Below, in pieces: positions 47,996 through 56,804 of a stretch of 59,507 bases of DNA. Every line of letters begins with the position of its first letter. The stretch's first letter is position 1. The notes below the pieces were generated by a model that was not told where the DNA came from, ran no database searches, and saw nothing but the letters and a program-made list of their open reading frames with translations. Source of the DNA: a virus; the IMG/VR virus record IMGVR_UViG_3300022690_002018, positions 1 through 59,507 of that record. One strand, written 5' to 3'. The position numbers and the translations under genes were made by a program.

Positions 47996-48384
47996 TACAC
48001 CTTCGTTACTTCAATATTATCCGGTCCACGAATAGTACAGTTCAATCGATGGTAGGTATTCGATTGCTGTAGATTCTCCGCTTCAATAATTCGATATCTA
48101 TTATTTTCAAATACAACAAAATCTTCAAACGTTACTCCTGGAATGAAACGTATAATAAAAACATGAGTAATCCGCTGAAGAATATTAAATTCATCAAAAA
48201 ATTGCGTTCCTGTTTTGGTATCAACATTCGCCCAGACCGTTCGCTGATTAATAAATTGTTCATTAAAATCAACCGTCTCTGTCTTTATGGGGGTGATTTC
48301 ACGTAAAAAGATATCAATACGTTTATTTAAAGCCGCAATACACGCTTGCTCTTTCTTTCTCTGAATCTTAATACATTTAGGCAT
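47995..48384 (-). CDS. Head closure / head-tail adaptor protein
   Basis: 129 aa. LNKRIDIFLREITPIKTETV, WANVDTKTGTQFFDEFNILQ, FIIRFIPGVTFEDFVVFENN and YRIIEAENLQQSNTYHRLNC follow the SPP1 gp16-like head closure fold. Between connector and gp10-like genes, the standard place. Confidence 0.85.
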   Translation of the reverse strand: MPKCIKIQRKKEQACIAALNKRIDIFLREITPIKTETVDFNEQFINQRTVWANVDTKTGTQFFDEFNILQRITHVFIIRFIPGVTFEDFVVFENNRYRIIEAENLQQSNTYHRLNCTIRGPDNIEVTKV

Positions 48385-48385
48385 A

Positions 48386-49057
48386 TCAACATAACCATTC
48401 GTTTTGCAACTTGTAAATTATAAAATCACTGTAAAGCATTTGAGACGCTTGGGGTAATGATGATGCACCAATACAGATACAGGCACAATCTCCTCGATTT
48501 TCATACAAAAAAGCAATGTGCTGCATAAGTCCTATCTTGATTGCATCGGGAATATCAATAGTTACTGGCGGCCCATAGCCTGTTGTAATAAAAATCTCAA
48601 CAGGACGAGGGACATCACAGTCAACGGTAGGGAAGTCGTCCACAGGAAAAATAAAGGGATAATGTGAGTTATTGCCCTCATTCACTTCAAACTCTGAAGG
48701 ATCCCACGTAATAGAAAGGCCATTTTCTAAAAAATTAATAGCAATCACTTCCCGTAAAGGAAAACGTCGAATCTCAAGACAATTTTTACCACCCGTTGTG
48801 TGACAATCACCGAAAAATGGAAAAAAGCTATTTGAATGTGGAAACCCTGAACACAGAATAGTATACGTCTTTTCCGTTAAATCCTGACCCGTAAAGGCTT
48901 CAAATATACGAGTAGCAGCACGAATCAATTGCTTAATTAAATCATCATCTTCAGTATTAGCTACTTTTAAATAGCTCTTTACTTCAATCAGGGTAACAGC
49001 AAGATCGGTGGATTGCTCGTCCAACTTATAATCGCAATGTACAAATTGGCCACTCAT
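48386..49057 (-). CDS. Head-tail connector (HK97 gp6-like)
   Basis: 223 aa. VTLIEVKSYLKVANTEDDDL, IKQLIRAATRIFEAFTGQDL and IPDAIKIGLMQHIAFLYENR are the gp6/SPP1 gp15 family marks. Cysteine-rich C-terminal half (CACICIGASS) is uncommon for the family. Confidence 0.88.
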   Translation of the reverse strand: MSGQFVHCDYKLDEQSTDLAVTLIEVKSYLKVANTEDDDLIKQLIRAATRIFEAFTGQDLTEKTYTILCSGFPHSNSFFPFFGDCHTTGGKNCLEIRRFPLREVIAINFLENGLSITWDPSEFEVNEGNNSHYPFIFPVDDFPTVDCDVPRPVEIFITTGYGPPVTIDIPDAIKIGLMQHIAFLYENRGDCACICIGASSLPQASQMLYSDFIIYKLQNEWLC

Positions 49058-49063
49058 TAAAGG

Positions 49064-49363
49064 TTACTTTTTAGGTTTTTCTTTCTTCGTATGCACAACT
49101 TCTTTGGTTTCTTTCTCTTGCATATTCGCTGGCGTTTGTTCAATTTTCTCTTGCACACTGGCTGGAGTTTGTTCAACTTTACCTTCTATTTTTGCATAAC
49201 CGGCTGCTATCATCTGCTTAACGTCCTTTTCAGGTAAATTTGTTTGAACCTCACCTTTTTCAAAATGTAAAATCTTATCAACATACACTATACGCCTCCC
49301 TACTTGTTTCTTTTCATAACGTTTAAACTGCCAAACACATTTTTTTAAAAATTTAATTTCCAT
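49064..49363 (-). CDS. Hypothetical head protein with EQTPA repeat (99 aa)
   Basis: Starts MEIKFLKKCVWQFKRYEKKQ; mid part EKGEVQTNLPEKDVKQMIAA resembles small phage head proteins next to the connector gene. The C-terminal third repeats VEQTPASVQEK / IEQTPANMQEK and ends lysine rich. Function unknown. Confidence 0.65.
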   Translation of the reverse strand: MEIKFLKKCVWQFKRYEKKQVGRRIVYVDKILHFEKGEVQTNLPEKDVKQMIAAGYAKIEGKVEQTPASVQEKIEQTPANMQEKETKEVVHTKKEKPKK

Positions 49364-49390
49364 AATTACCTCTATCGTGTTAATAAAATA

Positions 49391-49795
49391 TTAATCAGTT
49401 TCAGAATGCCTTAAGTGATCCGACACCACCAAAACACCTACCCGCCCAAACGTAGTTAAATCCGACGTAATGACTTCAGCACTGATAAATCTTTTTTTAC
49501 CGATATAGCCCTGGCTGTCTAATGAATTCGTCCCTACTATTTCTAAATTTGGTCCTATTAAGTCTTCTTGAGGAACTGTTCCATGAGTAGCTGCTACCTC
49601 ACTGTCCCCATGGCGGATAATCAATGCGTGATCCCCATCCGTCGAATCGTCTGCAGTGAAGATATAAACTTCTACTGACTGAGAACCCGCTGTGTCAAAC
49701 GAAATCCCACCTAAAAGACTACCATTAGAATTGATTTGAATGATATCAAAAATGAACTGTTTTTTTGTTATTGAATGTAAATCTCGTGCAGTCAT
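49391..49795 (-). CDS. Capsid-associated small protein, paralogue 5 (134 aa)
   Basis: Member of a tandem five-gene family. ARDLHSITKKQFIF start, DTAGSQSVEVYIFTADDS, GYIGKKRFISAEVI and a terminal VSDHLRHSETD. The family (DLHS, DTAGxxSVE, GYxGKKRF, xxPRH) commonly follows the capsid gene in HK97-like phages as a single copy; decoration or head-completion role is inferred. Confidence 0.75.
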   Translation of the reverse strand: MTARDLHSITKKQFIFDIIQINSNGSLLGGISFDTAGSQSVEVYIFTADDSTDGDHALIIRHGDSEVAATHGTVPQEDLIGPNLEIVGTNSLDSQGYIGKKRFISAEVITSDLTTFGRVGVLVVSDHLRHSETD

Positions 49796-49807
49796 TAAAG
49801 TAGCTCC

Positions 49808-50236
49808 TTAAAATAAAACTTCTTCATCAAGAGGGGTATGTCTACCAGTATCTACAATGACAAAGCACCCTATAAATTGGCCAACAGTAACGTTAGTAGC
49901 CGTTACTGCCACACTAATAAACCTTTTTTTGCCAATATAACCTTGACGAAACATTTGACTTGCACCCCCTGAGTTTAAAATTTGAAGGGATGGGCCTACT
50001 AATTGATCGACGGGAACATCGACATGTTGAGCAAAATTATTCGTATCGCCATGGCGGGGAACCAATAAAAAATCGCCATCGGTAGCAAGCGTCGTGTTGA
50101 AAAAAAGAAATTCTGCTGATCCAAGACCCGCAAGGTCTAGACTAAGGTCTCCGCTAAACGTACCATTCGATACTAAGTCGGAAATTGTAAATAAAATCGC
50201 TTGTCTAATAACTGAATGAATTTCACTGTTAGCCAT
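49808..50236 (-). CDS. Capsid-associated small protein, paralogue 4 (142 aa)
   Basis: NSEIHSVIRQAILFTISDLV start, DLAGLGSAEFLFFNTT, GYIGKKRFISVAVTATNV and a terminal IVDTGRHTPLDEE. Same fold signature as paralogues 1-3 and 5; divergent middle loops. Own ribosome site upstream. Confidence 0.75.
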   Translation of the reverse strand: MANSEIHSVIRQAILFTISDLVSNGTFSGDLSLDLAGLGSAEFLFFNTTLATDGDFLLVPRHGDTNNFAQHVDVPVDQLVGPSLQILNSGGASQMFRQGYIGKKRFISVAVTATNVTVGQFIGCFVIVDTGRHTPLDEEVLF

Positions 50237-50265
50237 TTTTCTATTCTCCGTTTTTAACTTATAAT

Positions 50266-50694
50266 TTAAGGTAGCGCACTGGTAGGGGCACGCCTGGGAG
50301 TATTGAGAATAATAAAAGCCCCTAATAACTCACCTCCGCCAGCAATAATGGTAGAAACAATATGGGCACTTAAAAACCTTTTCTGGCCAACATATCCACC
50401 GCGCAACAAATTATCATTTCCATCAGCTTCTACTATCTTAAGTGGACTTCCAAGAAACTCATTACTAGGAACCGTGCTATGGTTACCTACAACATTAGTA
50501 TCACCATGGAGAAGAATCAGTTCATAATCCCCATCGACAACTGATAGAAAATGATTAAAAAACAAGACTTCTACAGATTCAAAACCAGCAGTATCCACTG
50601 CAATATTCCCAAAATGAGTAGTATTTATACTTAACTCATCAATTTTAAAAATATTTTGTTGCAGAATAATTGAATTAATGTCTTTAGTGGCCAT
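50266..50694 (-). CDS. Capsid-associated small protein, paralogue 3 (142 aa)
   Basis: TKDINSIILQQNIFKIDELS start, DTAGFESVEVLFFNHF, GYVGQKRFLSAHIV and a terminal ILNTPRRAPTS. Shares most with paralogue 2 in the DTxGFESVE block. Confidence 0.75.
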   Translation of the reverse strand: MATKDINSIILQQNIFKIDELSINTTHFGNIAVDTAGFESVEVLFFNHFLSVVDGDYELILLHGDTNVVGNHSTVPSNEFLGSPLKIVEADGNDNLLRGGYVGQKRFLSAHIVSTIIAGGGELLGAFIILNTPRRAPTSALP

Positions 50695-50718
50695 GGATGC
50701 ACCTTTTTTAAGTTATTT

Positions 50719-51129
50719 TTATACACTTACAATAGAATGCCGTGGAGAATCGGCTACTGCTATCACTCCGACATGGCGACCAGAAGTAACACCGGAAGCA
50801 ATAATATTAGCACTAAGAAAGCGTTTCTTTCCGATATAACCTTGCTGCAAAATCTCATTGCCAGAAGAAATAATTAATTGTGATCCTAATAAATCCTCAT
50901 CCAAAACATCCGTATGTGAGCTAAAAACATTAGTATCACCGTGTTTCACAACCAAGATAAAAGTACCATCGCCTGCATCATCCGTACTTACCATAACGAT
51001 TTCTACGGATTCAAAACCCGTAGTATCCACTACCAGGTTTCCGTCCGTTTTAACTCCATTCGAGGTTAACTGATCAATACGAAACAGAAAACTTGTAATT
51101 ACCTTCGAATGGAGTTCAGTAGCCGTCAT
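50719..51129 (-). CDS. Capsid-associated small protein, paralogue 2 (136 aa)
   Basis: TATELHSKVITSFLFRIDQL start, DTTGFESVEIVMVSTDDAGD, GYIGKKRFLSANIIASGV and a terminal AVADSPRHSIVSV. Intergenic spacer of about 20 bases to the next copy. Confidence 0.75.
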   Translation of the reverse strand: MTATELHSKVITSFLFRIDQLTSNGVKTDGNLVVDTTGFESVEIVMVSTDDAGDGTFILVVKHGDTNVFSSHTDVLDEDLLGSQLIISSGNEILQQGYIGKKRFLSANIIASGVTSGRHVGVIAVADSPRHSIVSV

Positions 51130-51141
51130 AATTAGTCCACC

Positions 51142-51570
51142 TTAAAAACTGGGAGTGACATTAGGATTAATTGGATTTCGAATCGCACCATCTACAATGG
51201 CAATTATTATCATATCCGCTTGTGCCGTTCCTCCAACTGCGCGTAAAACAGGTCGAACAAAAAGCTTATGCCCGATATACCCTACCATTCGGGTAACCGA
51301 CAAGCCGCCGAACGATAATGAAGTACCTGCTTCCGTACCCAACATAAATTCTTGAGGAACATCTACAAAGCCCGTATCACTAATATCACTGTCTTGCATA
51401 AACAGAGTCCACGTGCCCAATCCAATCGTCAACGCTATCATCATAAATTCAATGGATTGTAACCCAACAGTTGACAATGGGGCCCCAAGGTGTAACCCCG
51501 GAGTAATGAAAGTTGTGTTCGGCAATGAAGTTATCGAATCAATACGACTGTGTAAATCCTTACTAGGCAT
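51142..51570 (-). CDS. Capsid-associated small protein, paralogue 1 (142 aa)
   Basis: SKDLHSRIDSITSLPNTTFI start, TVGLQSIEFMMIALTIGLGT, GYIGHKLFVRPVLRAVGGTA and IAIVDGAIRNPINPN at the end. The copy adjacent to the capsid gene and the one most like single-copy relatives in other phages (VRPVL segment). Confidence 0.78.
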   Translation of the reverse strand: MPSKDLHSRIDSITSLPNTTFITPGLHLGAPLSTVGLQSIEFMMIALTIGLGTWTLFMQDSDISDTGFVDVPQEFMLGTEAGTSLSFGGLSVTRMVGYIGHKLFVRPVLRAVGGTAQADMIIIAIVDGAIRNPINPNVTPSF

Positions 51571-51581
51571 TAGTCAGTTTC

Positions 51582-52865
51582 CTATACTGCGAGTTTCAAT
51601 TTCACGAACGCATCAAACAGTACAACTTGCGCACCCGTTTGTTTCTTCCAAATAAAGCGTACTTTACAAGAATCAGCCAGAGTGAATGGATCGCGAATTA
51701 AGGTCATTGAAAACCCGTCAACGATATTGTATCCACGTCTAAAGTCACCATAGATGATGGGAAAGTTGTCCGCAACACCAGTATCGGGCATGTCAATAAC
51801 CGAAATAAAAGGTTCGCCCGCAATAGTCGCTGGAATACCGCGTTCTAAACCAACATTTAGATTGAATAGGTACGCGTCCGTGCTGTCTTTTAGTTTACGG
51901 ACAGCAGCAATGGTACGTCGATTCAATGCAAACATTGGGTTTTGACCAGACTTTAACTCTCCAACTAAAGTAATGAGATTGTCACCGTCAAAATTGTTAG
52001 AAATACCCGAATTAATAAAAGGAATTTGTGTATTGAACATAAACCCTTCAGGCTGATTAACGGAATCTCCATTCACAAAGGCTTCGCCTTCTACCTGAGC
52101 AAATGTTTCGACTACATCTTGTCTAATTTCTTCTTCCATATTGAAAGCAGAATCATTCAACATTTCAGTGGTAGCTTGAACCACCGCAACCAATTTGTTT
52201 ACTTTGATTCGGTTTTCGCCATAAGTGGAATTACTTTGCGCTTTTGTGGCTGCTTCCCCAATGAACTCCGCATTGACCAGGCTTTCGCGTAAAGGAATTA
52301 CGAGTTCACCCGCTGACGTAGTTCGAATTCGAGAAATTTGACGAATAGGAGAAATCTCAGTAATTAACTTAAGAATCTCAGCTACAAATTCAGGGGGTGC
52401 TAAGAATCCACCCAAATCATTAACGTCAGTACGAAGTAACTTAACTTCTTCTGGTGTAAAGACAGAGGCTTCGTGGGGAATATATTGACCGCTTTTGTTT
52501 TCAACGGCCTGTTGTGGATTTTCCCAGGCTTTGCCATAGCGACAAAACTTTATAAAGGCTTTTAACTCTTTTTCACCCTTTTTATAGTTGGGAGAATTGA
52601 TCGGTAAACGAGTAAGCTTTGTTTCAAATTCTACAAGCTTCGCTTCCATTTCTTCGTATTTCTTAGATTTTTCTTCGGCAGCCACCACAATAGCGGTATT
52701 CGCTGCGTCTAATTCTTTTAGCTTAGTTTCGCAGTTGTCAGTAATTTGTTTGATTTCACCTTCAGATTTAACGTTTTTTTCAACGGTTTCGCGCAAGGTA
52801 GATAACGCTTCAGCAAAATTTTGCATATCAGTTTTATCAACTGATTCAACGGCTACAGTAGACAT
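51582..52865 (-). CDS. Major capsid protein (HK97 family)
   Basis: 427 aa; ATG at 52865 chosen because AAGGA lies eight bases upstream (the ATG at 52874 is too close). N-terminal coiled delta domain to about residue 115 (ALSTLRETVEKNVKSEGEIK), then the HK97 fold: FLAPPEFVAEILKLITEISP, ELVIPLRESLVNAEFIGEAA, QAT-TEMLNDSAFNMEEEIRQD and RDPFTLADSCKVRF near the end. The delta domain presumably scaffolds the prohead and is cut by the protease encoded upstream. Confidence 0.95.
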   Translation of the reverse strand: MSTVAVESVDKTDMQNFAEALSTLRETVEKNVKSEGEIKQITDNCETKLKELDAANTAIVVAAEEKSKKYEEMEAKLVEFETKLTRLPINSPNYKKGEKELKAFIKFCRYGKAWENPQQAVENKSGQYIPHEASVFTPEEVKLLRTDVNDLGGFLAPPEFVAEILKLITEISPIRQISRIRTTSAGELVIPLRESLVNAEFIGEAATKAQSNSTYGENRIKVNKLVAVVQATTEMLNDSAFNMEEEIRQDVVETFAQVEGEAFVNGDSVNQPEGFMFNTQIPFINSGISNNFDGDNLITLVGELKSGQNPMFALNRRTIAAVRKLKDSTDAYLFNLNVGLERGIPATIAGEPFISVIDMPDTGVADNFPIIYGDFRRGYNIVDGFSMTLIRDPFTLADSCKVRFIWKKQTGAQVVLFDAFVKLKLAV

Positions 52866-52907
52866 TTTTCCCATTCCTTAATGTGAGTTATTAAGTAATA
52901 AAGAATC

Positions 52908-53138
52908 TTATTTGTTGGATTCTTTACTAATATGTGATGCGAGATATACGCTCGCACTTTTGGAAAAAACGCCTGACTCTCTCAATGCTTTTTCAAATTC
53001 TCTTTTCGAACCTTTATAACAATTAACAGGTTCTTTAATACATAACGCAAGATAGCTATTCGCTTCTTTAGAAAAAACGCTTGACTCACTCAATGCTTTT
53101 TCAAACTCTTGCGCTAATATATTAACACCCTGATTCAT
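52908..53138 (-). CDS. Small protein with two internal repeats (76 aa)
   Basis: Two near-identical units of about 35 residues: EFEKALSESSVFSKEANSYL and EFEKALRESGVFSKSASVYL. The DNA repeat spans about 52945-53115. Between protease and capsid genes, where scaffold-like proteins occur; function unknown. Confidence 0.6.
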   Translation of the reverse strand: MNQGVNILAQEFEKALSESSVFSKEANSYLALCIKEPVNCYKGSKREFEKALRESGVFSKSASVYLASHISKESNK

Positions 53139-53142
53139 AATT

Positions 53143-54219
53143 CTACAACCCTAACAACGCTTTCATTGCAGTTATTTCTTTTATAATCGTACTTTTTTCT
53201 TGTTTAAAGCATATGTCGCCATTTCTTTCTAACTTTCTTTCAATAAAACGCTCCATAAAATATCGTAAATCTTCTGGCCCAAACGCTTTAGCTTGCTTTA
53301 AAAAATAAAAAATATCTTCCTTTGTCATGGATTTTGCATGATCTAAATCCCAACATTTATTATCTTGGAAAGGACTTTCACGTCCCATTTTTTTATAATA
53401 CTGTTCTACATGCCGAATAACTGAGGGTCGATCCGAACTTGGAATATCTACCCCGCCTCGCGCACCTAATAATATAGCCGTTGATTCGAATATCGCACGA
53501 GGGATAGCCATCAATTTACCATCAATAACGTCCGCAAAAGCAAGTTTATAGATACAAAGCGCATTTGGGTCTGCCTCATTAAACCAAAAAAAAGAATCTG
53601 CGTACTTGTCCGACAATAAATCTTCAGAACCAATAAATTTTCGTACCCGTTTAAGAGCTTCTACTCTGTCCCAGGGATAGGTTGAATCTGCTAAGGGTAA
53701 ATCTTTAAAACCAATAACCGATTTAATGTCTGTAATTTCTGCTTTCTCATTCGCTGGGAAAGTGACAAAACTCACTTCAAACAGATTAATCTCTTTAAGG
53801 GTACGCACACCAGAGCGACTAATATCAGAATCTTCGACTTGAAAACCAATGGACATACGATTAATAATGTCAGCCTTAATGAGAGCAACCACATCCTTCA
53901 CTAAGCTATGCTCTTTAGGCATAACGGCTTTAATGAATAAACCTTTTTCATCTTCCACCGCTTTAATGATCCTACCAATCGGCTTATGGGCATCATGCTG
54001 CCATAAAATTTTGATATTCTTGCCGCTTTTACCTTTTAGTGTTTTTGCAAACGCACCTCTTTCGATAACGTCATTCGTAAAATCTTTATTGTTAAAAGTA
54101 CTGGCATAGCCCGTTACACGAACCATATCGTCGTCTTCGTCGTCATGGTCCCCTTTTTTTTCAAATTCAAAAGGAAAAGTTAGATGCTCTAATTTCAAAG
54201 AAGAATTGGTAGATTCCAT
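53143..54219 (-). CDS. Prohead protease (S78/U35) with C-terminal extension
   Basis: 358 aa from the ATG at 54219. Protease domain about 30-165: RVTGYASTFNNKDFTNDVIE, KILWQHDAHKPIGR (H75), NRMSIGFQVED (S123) and LFEVSFVTFPANEKAEI. The extra C-terminal about 190 residues (YPWDRVEALKRVRKFIGSED, FAFADV-like KLAFADVIDGKLMAIPRAIF, SSDRPSVIRHVEQYYKKMGR) form a second conserved-looking domain, found fused in some phages. Cleaves the capsid delta domain. Confidence 0.9.
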   Translation of the reverse strand: MESTNSSLKLEHLTFPFEFEKKGDHDDEDDDMVRVTGYASTFNNKDFTNDVIERGAFAKTLKGKSGKNIKILWQHDAHKPIGRIIKAVEDEKGLFIKAVMPKEHSLVKDVVALIKADIINRMSIGFQVEDSDISRSGVRTLKEINLFEVSFVTFPANEKAEITDIKSVIGFKDLPLADSTYPWDRVEALKRVRKFIGSEDLLSDKYADSFFWFNEADPNALCIYKLAFADVIDGKLMAIPRAIFESTAILLGARGGVDIPSSDRPSVIRHVEQYYKKMGRESPFQDNKCWDLDHAKSMTKEDIFYFLKQAKAFGPEDLRYFMERFIERKLERNGDICFKQEKSTIIKEITAMKALLGL

Positions 54220-54229
54220 AGTAAAAAAT

Positions 54230-54271
54230 CCTTTACGTATAAATAGCACTGCACCGACAGTTTATAACATT
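54230..54271. repeat. 42-bp direct repeat, copy A
   Basis: Identical to 54622-54663. On the minus strand it contains the last six codons and stop of the minor head gene sequence (copy B is the functional gene end) followed by a leader with a ribosome-site-like AAAGG. The gene at 54273 lies exactly between copies. Confidence 0.93.
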
Positions 54272-54272
54272 T

Positions 54273-54614
54273 TTAAGGCGTAAATTCCTCTGAAGATGAA
54301 TAATCTTCACCGTAATCATCTCCAATATTAATTATACCGTGTATGTCTTGATCCCAAAACTGTGGTATTTTGTCTTTACCTTCTTCAAATAAGTTCATTG
54401 GCCAAAACTTATTAACTTTTTCAGGACTGCGCATTCCAAGTAAAGAAAGAATCAATACAAAACAGCATTCTATGATAGTACTTACACTAAAAAACAGCAC
54501 TACTTTTTTCTGATCACCAGAATCCATATGATTAGCAATATTTAAAAAATAACAGGATGTCCCAATCACCACTAGACTGACAACAAAGAAAAGTCCGTAA
54601 TGCCTTTTTCGCAT
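54273..54614 (-). CDS. Two-helix membrane protein (inserted cassette, 113 aa)
   Basis: ATG at 54614. Helices YGLFFVVSLVVIGTSCYFLN and VVLFFSVSTIIECCFVLILS, then an acidic soluble tail (DDYGEDYSSSEEFTP). Membrane proteins are unexpected between minor head and protease genes. The flanking 42-bp direct repeats indicate that this gene entered as a cassette. Possible superinfection-exclusion or moron function. Confidence 0.7.
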   Translation of the reverse strand: MRKRHYGLFFVVSLVVIGTSCYFLNIANHMDSGDQKKVVLFFSVSTIIECCFVLILSLLGMRSPEKVNKFWPMNLFEEGKDKIPQFWDQDIHGIINIGDDYGEDYSSSEEFTP

Positions 54615-54621
54615 AATGATA

Positions 54622-54663
54622 CCTTTACGTATAAATAGCACTGCACCGACAGTTTATAACATT
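54622..54663. repeat. 42-bp direct repeat, copy B
   Basis: Identical to 54230-54271. Codes for the end of the minor head protein (CSAIYT, stop) and the leader of the next gene. Confidence 0.93.
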
Positions 54664-55371
54664 GCTAGGCCCCGCACCTAAACTGGTATCACCTGGTCGC
54701 ATTAATCGTTCGTTCCCCACAATAAAAGGTTTATCAATCGGCCTAACTTGCCCATCTGCTAGAAAATGGTTGCGACGAATTCTATTATCTAAAATACCTA
54801 CCCATTGCTTTTGCGTTACATTCGGCTGAGTAATGACAAGCTGCTGTTTTGTTTCCTCTGTAATATCTTGCGTTTCCGACATGGCAATCGTATCCACTCG
54901 GCCCACTAAAATCTTATTGTATTGCTGAAATGCTAAATCAGCCAACTCACTGATGTCAAGAACGCGCCCCGTTTCAATCGAAGCAGAAATAATATCTCGT
55001 ATCTTATCAATAAGCTGACCATTGGTTGTGTTAATAATAAAAGATATTTGGCGAGGAAGTGTGGTAGCGATGTATGCGTCGATCCCTTCGTCTGCCTGTC
55101 GTAAGTCCTCGTCTTGCTTTTGTTGTTCAATAAATTCTTTTCGAAAAGCAGCTACTGTGCGTTTATAAGCTGCAAGAAGAACCCGAGTTAAGGAAGGACG
55201 AAGGACCACCGCATTGAGAATAACCCCTGTTTTTCTAAATTGGCTTCTAAAATCTCGCATGTATCGCCCAAACACACGCCGTAGAGCCGATTTTAATTTG
55301 GCTTCTAATGCTAATTTTAATCGATTATCTCTATTCGCGAGAGCACGCGCTTGCCTAGATACCGTCGCCAT
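54625..55371 (-). CDS. Minor head protein (SPP1 gp7 / Mu gpF-like)
   Basis: 248 aa from the ATG at 55371 (a GTG at 55401 is the alternative). Long helical N-terminal part; the C-terminal domain has KILVGRVDTIAMSETQDITE, TQKQ-type VTQKQWVGILDNRIRRNHFL, ADGQVRPIDKPFIVG and GPSNVINCRCSAIY, with H and C residues that form the family's conserved block. Needed for head morphogenesis. Overlaps the portal end. Confidence 0.88.
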   Translation of the reverse strand: MATVSRQARALANRDNRLKLALEAKLKSALRRVFGRYMRDFRSQFRKTGVILNAVVLRPSLTRVLLAAYKRTVAAFRKEFIEQQKQDEDLRQADEGIDAYIATTLPRQISFIINTTNGQLIDKIRDIISASIETGRVLDISELADLAFQQYNKILVGRVDTIAMSETQDITEETKQQLVITQPNVTQKQWVGILDNRIRRNHFLADGQVRPIDKPFIVGNERLMRPGDTSLGAGPSNVINCRCSAIYT

Positions 55372-56803
55372 AAGCTGCTTTCGCTTTTTCCAACAGCTCA
55401 CCGGCTAATAAAGGCTTACCATCCGAATTAACAATATCAATTAACTTGGTATCGTCGTCTTTCGGTGGTGGTTGTTCCGTGGAAGGGTCCGTTAAGGAAG
55501 CCGCTTCAGACACTGGGATCAATGTAGCCGAGATATAAACGTCGTCTCCCCCTTCTTTCAGGTCGTCTCTACCCAGCATTTGTCTAATTTCATTTAATGT
55601 CAGTACGTTAAGGTCTTTAATCTTATTTAATTCGGCATTACGACGCGGTTCCAATGCAGGAAGTTTCCCTTCTTCAAACGTAATTTGTAAACCGTTTGAA
55701 TTGGGATAGCGAGGCATTAAAAATAATGTCAGTTCCTTGAAAATACCCTTAGCCAAAGGAATGACTGCATTATCATAAAGTGTCAGTACAGAGTTTTCTA
55801 AATTATTCAGCGTCATCGTATCGGCACTCACCAAGGGGAGAGGAACTTTAAGTCCTGCTACAATGGTGTCAAAGACAGCTCGACGTAAAACGTCAAAATC
55901 CATGTCTAAGTTACTTTGTGTCATCTTCGTAAATTTCAAATTCATCGATAGAAAAGCACGACCCGCATTTTTAGCCCCCGTATAAAAACGCTTTATTTGA
56001 TTTCTAATTTCATTCTGTTTGTCTTGGCTCAAAAGAAGCGCATCATTATCCGGTGTAAAAATTCCACCGACAGTAGTTCCTCGCTTCAGCAAGCTATTAT
56101 TATGAATGGACGCACTAAGGTATTGCTCTATTTCAATTCCTAAAGGCGTTAAGGGAGAAAACCCACGTAAAGAATGGAGGACAGGGGAGAAATCCTTAAT
56201 ATGCCATAGCTCTCTATCACCACTGTTATGAACAAAACGCATCTGACCATTAATCTCAACACGCTCAAAAACAAAAGAAATTTTATCTGAATCAATTGTA
56301 AACCGTCCAGGGAAATCGTCAATTCCTGATTCATCTACCGTTACCTGAGCTGGATTAACAACAAAAAGTTCCAGTGGAGGACGCGTAATATTTCCCGTCG
56401 CCATTATAAAGACTTCACCCGTAACGTAAAAAAAAGTCGAAATGCCTTTTAAAAATTTATCCTGTGTCATTTGTGCATTGGGTCTTTTCAATAATTCCAA
56501 AACCGGATGAGGGATAAATTGTTCAGCCTGATTCTCTATCGCTGGTGGAATCGTGGCAAATTCTTCCGTCACTCGATCCACCGCCAGGGCCACAGGGGCA
56601 ACCGTTCGATAGTATTGTAAAGAGATGTGAGGACTTAGGCTGGTATTAACACTAAACCCCTCGTTCCCTCCCAGGAAACCAGCAGGAAATAAAGCAGCAT
56701 CTTTGAAATTAAGTAAAGAAGTCCCGTAAATTTGATTGATTTGATTTTCTAAAGAAAAAGCTTTTTGTTTCCGTGTAAAGATTCGTTTTAAAATATTAGC
56801 CAC
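55355..56803 (-). CDS. Portal protein (HK97 family)
   Basis: 482 aa. RTVAPVALAVDRVTEEFATI, HPVLELLKRPNAQMTQDKFL, EIEQYLSASIHNNSLLKRGT, FLSMNLKFTKMTQSNLDMDF and ILTLNEIRQ-like LNVLTLNEIRQMLGRDDLKE are typical of the phage portal family. Forms the dodecameric DNA gate. Starts one base before the terL stop region. Confidence 0.92.
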   Translation of the reverse strand: MANILKRIFTRKQKAFSLENQINQIYGTSLLNFKDAALFPAGFLGGNEGFSVNTSLSPHISLQYYRTVAPVALAVDRVTEEFATIPPAIENQAEQFIPHPVLELLKRPNAQMTQDKFLKGISTFFYVTGEVFIMATGNITRPPLELFVVNPAQVTVDESGIDDFPGRFTIDSDKISFVFERVEINGQMRFVHNSGDRELWHIKDFSPVLHSLRGFSPLTPLGIEIEQYLSASIHNNSLLKRGTTVGGIFTPDNDALLLSQDKQNEIRNQIKRFYTGAKNAGRAFLSMNLKFTKMTQSNLDMDFDVLRRAVFDTIVAGLKVPLPLVSADTMTLNNLENSVLTLYDNAVIPLAKGIFKELTLFLMPRYPNSNGLQITFEEGKLPALEPRRNAELNKIKDLNVLTLNEIRQMLGRDDLKEGGDDVYISATLIPVSEAASLTDPSTEQPPPKDDDTKLIDIVNSDGKPLLAGELLEKAKAAYGDGI

Positions 56804-56804
56804 T

